A stretch of DNA of 64,000 nt. It comes from Streptomyces sp. NBC_00344 (lineage in GTDB: Bacteria > Actinomycetota > Actinomycetes > Streptomycetales > Streptomycetaceae). The notes under the pieces were generated by a model. That model saw only the letters and a program-made list of their open reading frames with translations. It had not been told where the DNA came from and did no database searches. Made by a program: the position numbers and the translations under genes. The stretch is taken from the NCBI RefSeq assembly GCF_036088315.1, contig NZ_CP107996.1:4423501-4487500 (forward strand). Direction: 5' to 3'. Below, piece after piece: positions 25,153-33,152 of this stretch. How positions within the stretch are numbered: the stretch's first letter is position 1; each line of letters starts with the position of its first letter.

Positions 25153-25938
25153 TCAGAGCACCGCGCTGAGGAATTCGCGCGTGCGTTCGTGCTCCGGTTC
25201 GCTGAAGATTTTCTCCGGAGAGCCGGACTCGATGACCTTCCCCGAGTCGAACATCAGCACGTCGTCGGAGATGTCCCTGGCGAAATTCATCTCATGGGTG
25301 ACGCACAGCATGGTGATGTCGGTGGACCGCGCGATGTCACGCAGCACATCGAGCACACCGGCGACCAGCTCGGGGTCGAGAGCGGAGGTGACTTCATCCA
25401 GCAGCAGGACCTGCGGACGCATCGCCAGCGCGCGCGCGATGGCCACCCGCTGCTGCTGGCCGCCGGAGAGCTGACTCGGCTTGGCGTCCGCCCGGTCCCC
25501 GAGTCCCACCAGGTCGAGCAGTCCCTTGGCACGCTCGGCGGCCTCGTCCTTGGACATCCCCAGGACCCGGACCGGCGCCTCGGTGATGTTCCGCTGGACC
25601 GACATGTTCGGGAAGAGGTTGAACTGCTGGAAGACCATGCCGATGTTCTTTCGGACCTCGCGCAGCTGCTTCTCGCCATCGGAGGGGAAGAGCTTGTCGC
25701 CGTTGACCGTGATCAGGCCTTCGTCGGGCTTGAGCAGGGTCATCAGAAGTCTGAGAATGGTCGTCTTGCCGGACCCCGAGGGCCCGATCAGAGTGACGTG
25801 CTTGCCCGGCTGCACCGAGAAGCACAGATTGTCCAGGACGGTGTTGTCGCCGAACCGCTTGGTGACGTTCTCGAAGCGGATCAGCTCACTTGCGGTGACA
25901 GGGGTCTCGGGGTTCGCGGGGATCGCGTCAGCGGACAA
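25153..25938 (-). CDS. ehuA: Polar amino-acid-type ABC transporter ATPase (EhuA-like)
   Basis: A typical ABC ATPase of about 261 residues. Walker A is GPSGSGKTT, the Q loop is GMVFQQFNLFPNMS, the signature is LSGGQQQRVAIARALAM, Walker B is VLLLDEVTSALDPE, and the H switch is CVTHEMNFARDI. It powers import through the two permeases encoded upstream. The start is uncertain: TTG at 25938 follows GGAG by seven bases and overlaps the permease stop by 11 bp, while TTG at 25962 lacks a site. It ends the ehuBCDA-ordered operon. The name follows ectoine/hydroxyectoine transporters; related polar solutes are equally possible. Confidence 0.85.
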   Translation of the reverse strand: MSADAIPANPETPVTASELIRFENVTKRFGDNTVLDNLCFSVQPGKHVTLIGPSGSGKTTILRLLMTLLKPDEGLITVNGDKLFPSDGEKQLREVRKNIGMVFQQFNLFPNMSVQRNITEAPVRVLGMSKDEAAERAKGLLDLVGLGDRADAKPSQLSGGQQQRVAIARALAMRPQVLLLDEVTSALDPELVAGVLDVLRDIARSTDITMLCVTHEMNFARDISDDVLMFDSGKVIESGSPEKIFSEPEHERTREFLSAVL

Positions 25939-26581
25939 GGCGGCGCTCCAGGGCTCGTACAAGAAGAGATGCCGGATAGGCGATGACGATGAAGGCGATA
26001 CCGACGACGGTGATCGTCTCGTTGCTGTGGAAGGTCAGTCCGCCCTGCTGGCGGGCCTCACCGAGCAGATCGAGCACGCTGATCGCGACGACCAGCGGGG
26101 TGTCCTTCAGCATGGCGATGACGTAGTTGCCGAGGGCCGGCAGGACGCGGCGGACCGCCTGCGGCAGGATCACCGCCGTCCAGGTACGGCCGACGGGCAG
26201 GGACAGCGCGGTGGCCGCCTCCCACTGCCCGACCGGTACGGCGTCGATGCCGGCCCGGTACACCTGGGCGGTGTACGTCGAGTAGTGCAGCCCGATCGCC
26301 ACGGTGCCGGTGGTGATGGCGGAGAACTGGATGCCCCAGTCGGGAAGCACGAAGTAGAGGAAGAACAGCTGCACCAGCAGCGGGGTGTTGCGGATGAACT
26401 CGGTGATGAAGTTCACCGGCCACCGCACGAAGCGCGTCGTCGTCCGGTACCCCAGCGCCCAGACCAGGCCCAGCGCGAAGGAGAGCACCGAGCCGAGCAC
26501 GAGGATCCGCAGGGTGACGAGCAGGCCGTCCCAGAAGTACGGCATGAAGTCCGAGACAGCGGACCAGTCCCACGTGTTCAT
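25928..26581 (-). CDS. ehuD: ABC permease (EhuD-like)
   Basis: A 217-residue permease of the HisM/GlnP family with five membrane segments. The EAA loop is WEAATALSLPVGRTWTAVILPQAVRRVLPALGNY, and FIRNTPLLVQLFFLYFVLP follows helix 2. The ATG overlaps the previous stop by four bases (ATGA) with GGAGG in front. It makes the pore with the EhuC-like protein. Confidence 0.88.
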   Translation of the reverse strand: MNTWDWSAVSDFMPYFWDGLLVTLRILVLGSVLSFALGLVWALGYRTTTRFVRWPVNFITEFIRNTPLLVQLFFLYFVLPDWGIQFSAITTGTVAIGLHYSTYTAQVYRAGIDAVPVGQWEAATALSLPVGRTWTAVILPQAVRRVLPALGNYVIAMLKDTPLVVAISVLDLLGEARQQGGLTFHSNETITVVGIAFIVIAYPASLLVRALERRLVR

Positions 26582-27249
26582 CGGGCACCTCCGGTGGCCG
26601 TGAGGCCGAGGTTGGCCCGGGTCTTACGCTCCAGCGCCCGCATTCCGCGGGTGAGTACGAAAGCGATGACGAAGTAGATGACCAGGATGATGGAGTAGAT
26701 CTGGGAACTCTCCTGGGTGGCGAGCCGCACCAGATAGGCGGCGAACGACACATCCCCGACACCGAGCAGCGAGACCAGTGCGGTGCCCTTGAGCAGTTCG
26801 ACCAGCAGGTTGGAGAAGGGCGGCATCATCTCCGGTACGGCCTGCGGCAGCAGGATCAGCCGCAGTCGCTGCCAGGGGGTGAAGTTGAGTGCGATGCCGG
26901 CCTCGCGCTGGGCGGGCGACACCGCCTGGAGGCCGCCGCGGACGATCTCCGCGCCGTAGGCACCGTAGGACAGGCCCAGCGCGAGCACGGCCGCCCACAT
27001 CGGGACCAGGGCCCAGCCGAACAGGTTCGGCAGCACGAAGAAGATCCAGAACATCAGGACCAGGGCGGACGTGCCGCGGAAGACCTCGGTGTAGAAGCCG
27101 GCCAGGAAGCGCACGACGCGCGAGTGGTGCGTACGGGCGGTGCCGATGCCGAAGGCCACGACGGCCGCCAGCACGGCGCTGTACACGGTGAGCTGGACGG
27201 TTATCCAGATGCCTGGGAGTACCCAGTGCTGCCACAGTCCCGGCGTCAT
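26578..27249 (-). CDS. ehuC: ABC permease (EhuC-like)
   Basis: A 223-residue HisM/GlnP-family permease with EVFRGTSALVLMFWIFFVLP and the EAA loop REAGIALNFTPWQRLRLILLPQAVPEMMPPFSNLL. The ATG at 27249 overlaps the stop of the binding-protein gene by four bases, with AAGGAG eight bases upstream. This fixes it over a GTG two codons earlier. It is followed by the second permease, again with a four-base overlap. Confidence 0.88.
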   Translation of the reverse strand: MTPGLWQHWVLPGIWITVQLTVYSAVLAAVVAFGIGTARTHHSRVVRFLAGFYTEVFRGTSALVLMFWIFFVLPNLFGWALVPMWAAVLALGLSYGAYGAEIVRGGLQAVSPAQREAGIALNFTPWQRLRLILLPQAVPEMMPPFSNLLVELLKGTALVSLLGVGDVSFAAYLVRLATQESSQIYSIILVIYFVIAFVLTRGMRALERKTRANLGLTATGGAR

Positions 27250-28157
27250 GCGCACAGCTCCTTGGCCGTCAGTGTGGTCATCTCGTCCTTGGTGAACCCG
27301 AACCGGTGGAGCACCCGGAACAGTTCGCCGCTCTTCTTCATCTTGTGGATCTCGACGTTGAAGGCGTCACGGAGCGAGGTGTCGGTGCGGCGGAAGGTGA
27401 AACCGCCACCGTCGATCTTCTTCTTGCCGTCGACGGTGGTGGCGAAGGCCTCGGTGGCCTCGGCCCGGTGGCTCTTCTTCACCACCTCGCGGACGGTCAG
27501 CGCGGTGCCGGCGAAGACATCGACGCGACCGGTCTCCACGGCGTTCAGCCCCGCCACCTGGTCCTGGAGAATGACGATGTCCTTCTCCTTGTAACCGGCG
27601 TCCACGGCGTAGGCGATCTCGGCGTACGCGGACCCGGTGGCGAACTTCGCCTTGGCCTTCACACAGTCCTGGTAGTTGTGGAGGTTCTTCGGATTGCCCT
27701 TGCGGACGATGAAGGCGTCCAGCATCTGGTACTCGGGATCGGCGAAGATGACCTGCTCGCAGCGGTCGTGGTTGATGTACATCCCGGCCGAGACGACGTC
27801 GAACTGCTGGGAGTTCAGCCCGGGTATGAGGGAGCCGAAGTCGGTGGCGACAGGCTGCACGTGGGCGATGCCGAGCCGCTTGAAGATGATCCTGGCGAGT
27901 TCGACCGCCTCGCCGGTGAAGTCGCCGTTCTTGTCGACGTAGCCGTACGGCACCTCGCCCGCTATGCCGAGCCGCACCGTGCCCTGCGACGTCAGTCTGG
28001 CGAGCGTGTCCCCGGTCGGAATCCGGCTGCAACCGGTCGCCCCGAGCGCGCCCACGGTGCCCAGTCCCGCCATGCCGAGCAACAGCGAACGTCGCCTTAC
28101 GGGAAGAATGGTCCGTCTTGTCGTGCTTTCTGAGTCGTTCCCTGGTGGTGGAGCCAT
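27246..28157 (-). CDS. ehuB: Solute-binding lipoprotein (EhuB-like)
   Basis: A 303-residue family 3 (polar amino acid type) binding protein. An N-terminal RRRSLLLGMAGLGTVGALGATGC suggests a lipobox and possibly Tat export. The ligand domain has GTVRLGIAGEVPYGYVDKNGDFTGEAVELARIIFKRLG, a hallmark of the fold. The ATG at 28157 is a best guess; a longer form to 28199 is possible and neither has a good ribosome site. It opens the ehuBCDA operon. EhuB of Sinorhizobium binds ectoine; the ligand here is not established. Confidence 0.85.
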   Translation of the reverse strand: MAPPPGNDSESTTRRTILPVRRRSLLLGMAGLGTVGALGATGCSRIPTGDTLARLTSQGTVRLGIAGEVPYGYVDKNGDFTGEAVELARIIFKRLGIAHVQPVATDFGSLIPGLNSQQFDVVSAGMYINHDRCEQVIFADPEYQMLDAFIVRKGNPKNLHNYQDCVKAKAKFATGSAYAEIAYAVDAGYKEKDIVILQDQVAGLNAVETGRVDVFAGTALTVREVVKKSHRAEATEAFATTVDGKKKIDGGGFTFRRTDTSLRDAFNVEIHKMKKSGELFRVLHRFGFTKDEMTTLTAKELCA

Positions 28158-28264
28158 GGGCGCGCGGCTACCCGGCTTCCAGCGAGGTATGCGGGGCAAT
28201 TTCAGCCCATCGCGCAGGGAGGCGGCCTTGACCCGGAGGGGCCTGTGGGGGAAACCATGGAGGG

Positions 28265-28765
28265 ATGAGCGAACGATTCGTGGAACTTTCCCTCGACAAG
28301 CGCGGTGTGAGCTGCACCGCGAAGCTCCTCGACGACAAGGCGCCGGTGACCTGCGCCGCGGTGTGGGACGCGCTGCCCCTGGGCGGGGACGTGTATCACG
28401 CGAAATACGCCCGCAACGAGATCTATGCCCTGATGCCGGGCTTCGCCCCGGCCGAACCCCCGCTCGAGAACCCGACGGTCACGCCGATCCCCGGGGACCT
28501 CTGCTACTTCACCTTCTCCGAGACCGTGCTCGGCACGGACTCGTACGGCTACGAGGCCGGGGCGGACATCCAGGGGCGGGCGACCGTGGTCGACCTGGCG
28601 CTGTTCTACGAGCGGAACAACCTGCTGATCAACGGGGACACCGGATGGGTGCCCGGGATCGTGTGGGGCTCGGTGGTGGAGGGCCTCGACCGGATGGCCG
28701 AGGCCTGCCAGGACCTCTGGCGCGCGGGCGCCCTGGGCGAGACGCTGAGCTTCCGCCGGGCGTGA
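28265..28765 (+). CDS. DUF3830 (cyclophilin-like fold) protein
   Basis: The 166-residue product matches DUF3830 in length and layout: LLDDKAPVTCAAVWDALPLGGDVYHAKYARNEIYAL, then IPGDLCYFTF and a conserved VDLALFYERNNLLINGDTGWVPGIVWGSVVEGLDRMAEAC. The fold resembles cyclophilin. The function is unknown. It is divergent from the binding-protein gene across about 107 bp and sits in an island with an amidase, a dehydrogenase and racemase-like proteins. It probably works with them rather than as a general isomerase. Confidence 0.8.
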   Translation: MSERFVELSLDKRGVSCTAKLLDDKAPVTCAAVWDALPLGGDVYHAKYARNEIYALMPGFAPAEPPLENPTVTPIPGDLCYFTFSETVLGTDSYGYEAGADIQGRATVVDLALFYERNNLLINGDTGWVPGIVWGSVVEGLDRMAEACQDLWRAGALGETLSFRRA

Positions 28766-28770
28766 CCGGC

Positions 28771-28826
28771 TGCGGTCCGGAACGCCGCTGCGGGCAGACG
28801 CAGCCGCACGGGCAGTCCGGACCGCA
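28771..28826. terminator. Bidirectional terminator between DUF3830 and amidase
   Basis: TGCGGTCCGG at 28771-28780 pairs with CCGGACCGCA at 28817-28826. An inner GC-rich hairpin is possible between them. It lies between the converging DUF3830 and amidase genes. Confidence 0.6.
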
Positions 28827-28889
28827 CCGCATCCGGCCCTTCGGGACCGCACCGCAGCCGGCCCTGACGGGGGCACCAGCCAGGGGCCG

Positions 28890-30293
28890 TCACCCCGGCA
28901 GACCGGGCCGCCCCACTCCCGCCCCCGCTTCGTACAGGGCGTGCGCCGCCCGTAGTACCAGCGCGTCCGCATGCCGTGCGGCCACCAGCTGCACCCCGAT
29001 CGGCAGCCCGTCCTCGTCCGTCCCGCAGGGGACGGTCGCCGCGGGCTGCTGGGTCATGTTGAAGGGGTAGGTGAACGGGGTCCACCCCGTCCAGCGGCGG
29101 TGCCCGGAACCCCGGGGGGACTCGACGCCCGCACCGAAGGCGGTGATCGGCATGGTGGGCGTCACCAGCAGGTCGTAGTGCTCGTGGAACAGACCCATCC
29201 GGCGGCCCAGATCCATCCGGACGTCGACGGCGGCCAGATAGTCCAGTGCCGAGTAGCGCTCGCCCTCCTCGACGATCTCCCGCAGCCCGGGATCGAGCAA
29301 CGCCCGCTGCTCGCGGCCGAGATGTTCCGCCACCCGGGCCGCCCCGCTGAACCACAGGGTGTGGAAGGCGGCGACCGGATCGGTGAGGGGCGGCTCCGTC
29401 TCCTCGATGTAGGCGCCGAGCTCCGCCAGCCGGCCCACCGCGTCGCGTACCGCGGCCGCCACCGCGGGACGGACCGCGACCTGGCCGCCCAGGGTGGGGG
29501 AGAAGGCGATCCGCAGCCCCTTCACGCCGTCGCCGAGGCCGTCACGGTGGCTCACCGCCGAGCGGGCCAGCTGCGACCAGTCGCGGGGGTCCGGGCCGCT
29601 GATGACATCCATCATCAGAGCGGCGTCCGCCGCGTCCCGGGTCATCGGACCGACATGGGCCAGCGTCCCGAAGGCACTCGCCGGATAGAGCGGGACCCGC
29701 CCGTAGGTGGGCTTCAGGGCGAAGATCCCGCAGAACGAGGCCGGGATGCGCACCGAGCCCCCGCCGTCCGTCCCCAGGCTCAGCGGCCCGGCGCCGAGCG
29801 CCACCGCCGCCGCGCTTCCCCCGCTCGAACCGCCCGACGTCCGGGTGAGGTCGTACGGATTGCGGGTCACCCCGTGGCGCGGCGAGTCGGTGACGCCCTT
29901 CCAGCCGAACTCCGGTGTGGTGGTCTTGCCGACGAAGACCGCACCGTGCTCCCGCAGCCGCGCGACCGACGGAGCATCCTCGTCCCAGGCTCCTTCGCCG
30001 CTCACGCTCTTCGAGCCGCGGTACGTCGGGCCACCGCGCATCAGCAGGATGTCCTTGACCGTGACCGGCACCCCGTCGAGCAGGCCCTGCGGCCCGCCCG
30101 ACCGCCATCGCCGGGTGGACGCCTCCGCCTGCGCCATGGCCTCTTCGGCGCCGACCCGGACGAAGGCGTTCACCCCGGGCTGCACCACCTCGATCCGGTC
30201 CAGCACGGCGCGGGCGGCGTCGACCGGGGTGAAGTCGCCGCTCCGGTAGCCGGCGAGGAGTTGGCAGGCGGTCAGATCGCAGAGCTCAGTCAT
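28890..30293 (-). CDS. Amidase-signature hydrolase
   Basis: A 467-residue amidase-signature enzyme. The Ser-cisSer-Lys triad is visible: K80 in VTVKDI, S156 in RTSGGSSGGSAAA, and nucleophile S180 in GTDGGGSVRIPAS. The family hydrolyses C-N amide bonds of many acyl compounds. The ATG at 30293 overlaps the stop of the dehydrogenase gene by eight bases, so the pair is translated together. It lies in the Ehu-like island, where a plausible step is opening of an amide or cyclic amide from the imported solute. The substrate is unknown. Confidence 0.9.
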   Translation of the reverse strand: MTELCDLTACQLLAGYRSGDFTPVDAARAVLDRIEVVQPGVNAFVRVGAEEAMAQAEASTRRWRSGGPQGLLDGVPVTVKDILLMRGGPTYRGSKSVSGEGAWDEDAPSVARLREHGAVFVGKTTTPEFGWKGVTDSPRHGVTRNPYDLTRTSGGSSGGSAAAVALGAGPLSLGTDGGGSVRIPASFCGIFALKPTYGRVPLYPASAFGTLAHVGPMTRDAADAALMMDVISGPDPRDWSQLARSAVSHRDGLGDGVKGLRIAFSPTLGGQVAVRPAVAAAVRDAVGRLAELGAYIEETEPPLTDPVAAFHTLWFSGAARVAEHLGREQRALLDPGLREIVEEGERYSALDYLAAVDVRMDLGRRMGLFHEHYDLLVTPTMPITAFGAGVESPRGSGHRRWTGWTPFTYPFNMTQQPAATVPCGTDEDGLPIGVQLVAARHADALVLRAAHALYEAGAGVGRPGLPG

Positions 30294-31257
30294 GGCTGGG
30301 GACGTACCCACGTTTCTTGTCGACCACGTTCGGCAGCGGATTTCCGTTGGCCCAGATGTCGTACAGCTCCAGGAACTGTTCGCCGAGATCGTCGCGCCAG
30401 CCGATGGTGTCCCCGCTCATGTGCGGGGAGATGATCAGGCCGGGGACGTCCCACAGGGGGCTGTCCGGAGGCAGTGGCTCCTCCTCGAACACGTCGAGAG
30501 CGGCCCCGGCGAGCCGGCGTTTGCCCAGCGCGTCGGAGAGATCGTCCTCGACGACGAGTGCTCCCCTGCCGACATTGATGAAGTGGGCCGAAGGCCGCAT
30601 GGCGGCGAAGGCCCGCGCGTCGAACATGCCCCGGGTGGTCCCGGTGAGGGGAGCCGCGCAGATCACCCAATCGGCCCGGCCGAGCAACTGGTTCAGCTCA
30701 TCCGGGCCGTGCACGTCTCCGCGGGCGGTCCGGCCCACCAGAGCCGTGTCCACACCCAGCGAGGACAGTGTGGAGCCGATCGCCCGGCCGATGGGACCCG
30801 AGCCGACGACCACCGCACGGGTACCGGCGAGGCGCCCGGTCTCGCGGTGGCGCCAGCGCCGCTGGCGCTGGAGCTCCAGGGTGCCGGGCAGATCCTTGGC
30901 GAAGGCGAGGACAAGGCCGGCGACGTACTCGGCGATCGGCTGGTCGAAGATCCCCCGGGCGTTGGTCACCACGGTGTCCGACGCCGCGAGTTCCGGGCAC
31001 ATCAGGTGATCCACACCGGCGCTCGCCGTATGCACCCAGCGGGGTCGAGGCCCGTCGCCCGGCCAGCTCCTGCGTACCGCGTCCGAGAGGAAGTCCCACA
31101 CCAACAGCACGTCGGCCTGCGGGAGTCGGTCGCCGATCGTGCGCTCGTCCGCATGCAGGACCCGCACCTTCCCGGTCAGTCTGCCGAGGCGCGGAAGCGG
31201 TTGGGCGTCAAGGACGAGGAGCGTGATCTCAGGGGCTCCAGGAGATGCTTCGGACAT
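30286..31257 (-). CDS. D-2-hydroxyacid dehydrogenase-family protein
   Basis: A 323-residue NAD(P)-dependent dehydrogenase. The Rossmann motif is VVGSGPIGRAIG, and the family GRG(A)LV block is FINVGRGALVVEDDL. The catalytic pair is R in the CAAPLTGTTRG region and H in SPHMSG, with ALDVFEEEPLPPDSPLW typical of the family. It probably reduces a 2-oxo acid or oxidises a 2-hydroxy acid. GGAGG precedes the ATG. It is the first gene of an operon with the amidase and is divergent from the racemase-like pair. Confidence 0.9.
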   Translation of the reverse strand: MSEASPGAPEITLLVLDAQPLPRLGRLTGKVRVLHADERTIGDRLPQADVLLVWDFLSDAVRRSWPGDGPRPRWVHTASAGVDHLMCPELAASDTVVTNARGIFDQPIAEYVAGLVLAFAKDLPGTLELQRQRRWRHRETGRLAGTRAVVVGSGPIGRAIGSTLSSLGVDTALVGRTARGDVHGPDELNQLLGRADWVICAAPLTGTTRGMFDARAFAAMRPSAHFINVGRGALVVEDDLSDALGKRRLAGAALDVFEEEPLPPDSPLWDVPGLIISPHMSGDTIGWRDDLGEQFLELYDIWANGNPLPNVVDKKRGYVPSHD

Positions 31258-31330
31258 GCGCGCGGCCCTCCGGACGTGAGCGTACTGATGTCCCCAGGGT
31301 AAGCAGATTGCAACGTCTGAGATGTACTGA

Positions 31331-31360
31331 TTGACCGCGCTCGCTCGGTGACCCTACCGT
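31331..31360 (+). promoter_or_regulatory. Putative promoter of racemase-like pair
   Basis: TTGACC at 31331-31336 and TACCGT at 31355-31360 are spaced 18 bp and look like -35 and -10 boxes about 65 bp before the start. GTACTGAT occurs twice nearby (31282 and 31324) and could be part of a regulator site. Confidence 0.4.
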
Positions 31361-31423
31361 CGACACCAGAAGCATCAGCCGCCTCGCGCACGCTTGTCTG
31401 CGCATGTCATTCGGGGGCCCTTC

Positions 31424-32236
31424 ATGGACGTCTCCTTTCTCGGCGGGCCACAACCACAACGCGGTGTTGGTGTCGTTGCCCCTTTTGACTTCGCTCTCGA
31501 CAGAGAGCTCTGGCGCTGGGTCCCGGACGACGTGTCGCTCCATCTCACGCGTACCCCCTTCGTGCCGGTCGAAGTCTCGCTCGACCTGGCCCGGCTCGTC
31601 AGTGAGCACGAAACCCTCGGCGAGGCGGTCCGCGCGCTGTGCGCGGTGGCGCCGCAGGTCGTCGCCTACGCGTGCACCAGCGGAAGTTTCGTCGGCGGCC
31701 TGGCCGGTGAGCGCGCGATGTGCGAAGCCATGACGGTGGCGGGCGAGATCCCTTCGCTCACCACGTCGGGCGCTCTGCTGGCCGCGTTCCAGGAGATCGG
31801 CGCACGGCGGATCGCCCTGGTCACGCCCTACACTGAATCTGTGACGTCCTCGCTGGAGGAATATCTCGGCGAAGCGGGGATAACCGTCACCGGGCGGGCC
31901 TTTCTGGGCCTCACCAGGCACATCTGGAAAGTCCCGTACCGCGATGTGGTGGACATGGCCCGGCAGGCGGTGGTGGGTGCGGCCGATGCGCTTTTCATCA
32001 GCTGTACCAACCTCCCGACGTACGACGTGATCCCGCAGCTCGAAGCCGAACTGCGGATGCCGGTCCTGTCGGCGAACCAGGTCACGATGTGGGCGGCGCT
32101 GCGGCAGATCGGCGCGCACGCGGTCGGCCCGTACCAGCGGCTGCTGATCGACTCGATGCCCGCACCGGACCCGATGCCGGAACCCGCCACCGCACTGGCA
32201 GAAGATCCGCCCGAAGAGCAGGGAGGCTGGACATGA
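31424..32236 (+). CDS. Asp/Glu racemase-superfamily protein, two cysteines
   Basis: A 270-residue protein of the Asp/Glu racemase superfamily (maleate isomerase / arylmalonate decarboxylase branch). Two half-domains each hold a candidate catalytic cysteine: one in AYACTSGSF and one in FISCTNLPTYDVI. Both are present here, so isomerase or racemase activity is chemically possible. The ATG at 31424 is chosen because upstream ATGs lack a site. Its stop overlaps the next start by four bases (ATGA). EutA of ectoine clusters is an Asp/Glu-racemase-type protein, which fits the neighbouring Ehu-like transporter. The substrate is unknown. Confidence 0.82.
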   Translation: MDVSFLGGPQPQRGVGVVAPFDFALDRELWRWVPDDVSLHLTRTPFVPVEVSLDLARLVSEHETLGEAVRALCAVAPQVVAYACTSGSFVGGLAGERAMCEAMTVAGEIPSLTTSGALLAAFQEIGARRIALVTPYTESVTSSLEEYLGEAGITVTGRAFLGLTRHIWKVPYRDVVDMARQAVVGAADALFISCTNLPTYDVIPQLEAELRMPVLSANQVTMWAALRQIGAHAVGPYQRLLIDSMPAPDPMPEPATALAEDPPEEQGGWT

Positions 32237-32952
32237 CAGCGGTCGGGTTCCTTTACCCGGGGTATTCCGCGGAGGACGACTACGAGCGAATCGAGCAGCT
32301 CTTCGCCTCCGACGTGAGACTGCCCGTCGTCCACACGGACATCGGTGAGGACGCCCACCGGGTGGATGCGCTGATCCGCATGGGCGAGGCCGACCGTCTC
32401 GCGGCCGGCGTCGAAGAACTCAGGCTCGCCGGTGCCGAGGCGGTGGTCTGGGCCTGCACCAGCGGCAGCTTCGTATACGGCTGGGAAGGAGCCCAGGAGC
32501 AGATCAGGAATCTGGCCCGGGCTGCCGGGATGCCGGCTTCCAGCACGTCCTTCGCCTTCGCGCACGCGTTGCAGCACCTGGGTGTCAGCAGGGTCGCCAT
32601 CGCCGCGACCTATCCGGAGGACGTGGCGGCCTATTTCGCCGGTTTTCTGAAGTCGGCGGGTGTCGAGGTGACCGCGACCCGCGGCAGCGGGATCATCACC
32701 GCTGCCGAGGTCGGCACCTGGGGCCGCGACGAGGTCCTGGAGCTGGCCCTCGCCGGTGACCACCCGTCGGCGGAGGTGGTGCTGCTGCCGGATACGGCCC
32801 TGCACACGGCGGCCTATCTGCCGGAGCTGGAGCAGGTGCTGGGGAAGCCGGTGCTCACCGCGAACCAGGTGTCGGTGTGGGAGGGCCTGCGGCTGACCGA
32901 GCGGAAGGTGTGGGCGGAGAAGCTCGGGAAGCTGTTCGCCCGGCCGGAGTAG
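32233..32952 (+). CDS. Asp/Glu racemase-superfamily protein, second cysteine lost
   Basis: A 239-residue paralogue of the preceding product. The first cysteine motif is conserved as WACTSGSF. The second position reads VVLLPDTALHTAAYL, where the partner has SCTNLPTYD, so the second catalytic cysteine is absent. A one-cysteine version cannot catalyse ordinary racemisation and may act as a decarboxylase-like enzyme or as a regulatory or heterodimer subunit. Start and stop overlap with the previous gene (ATGA) imply equal expression and possibly a complex. The pairing itself is unusual. Confidence 0.78.
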   Translation: MTAVGFLYPGYSAEDDYERIEQLFASDVRLPVVHTDIGEDAHRVDALIRMGEADRLAAGVEELRLAGAEAVVWACTSGSFVYGWEGAQEQIRNLARAAGMPASSTSFAFAHALQHLGVSRVAIAATYPEDVAAYFAGFLKSAGVEVTATRGSGIITAAEVGTWGRDEVLELALAGDHPSAEVVLLPDTALHTAAYLPELEQVLGKPVLTANQVSVWEGLRLTERKVWAEKLGKLFARPE

Positions 32953-33152
32953 GCGCACGGGGTCCGGGGGCGCGGCGCGCCCCCGGACCTCTGTTCCCCC
33001 GAGCGCCACCCCCGAGCCGCGACCACTCCCGAGCCGCGCGGCCGGCCGGTTCCCGGGCCCGGCGGAGCATGCCTGCATGATGCAGGGAATAAGCGGAGAC
33101 CCCCTCCTGTTGCCCGGGGCGTACATGGCCAACAGCAGGAAGGCACCGCACG

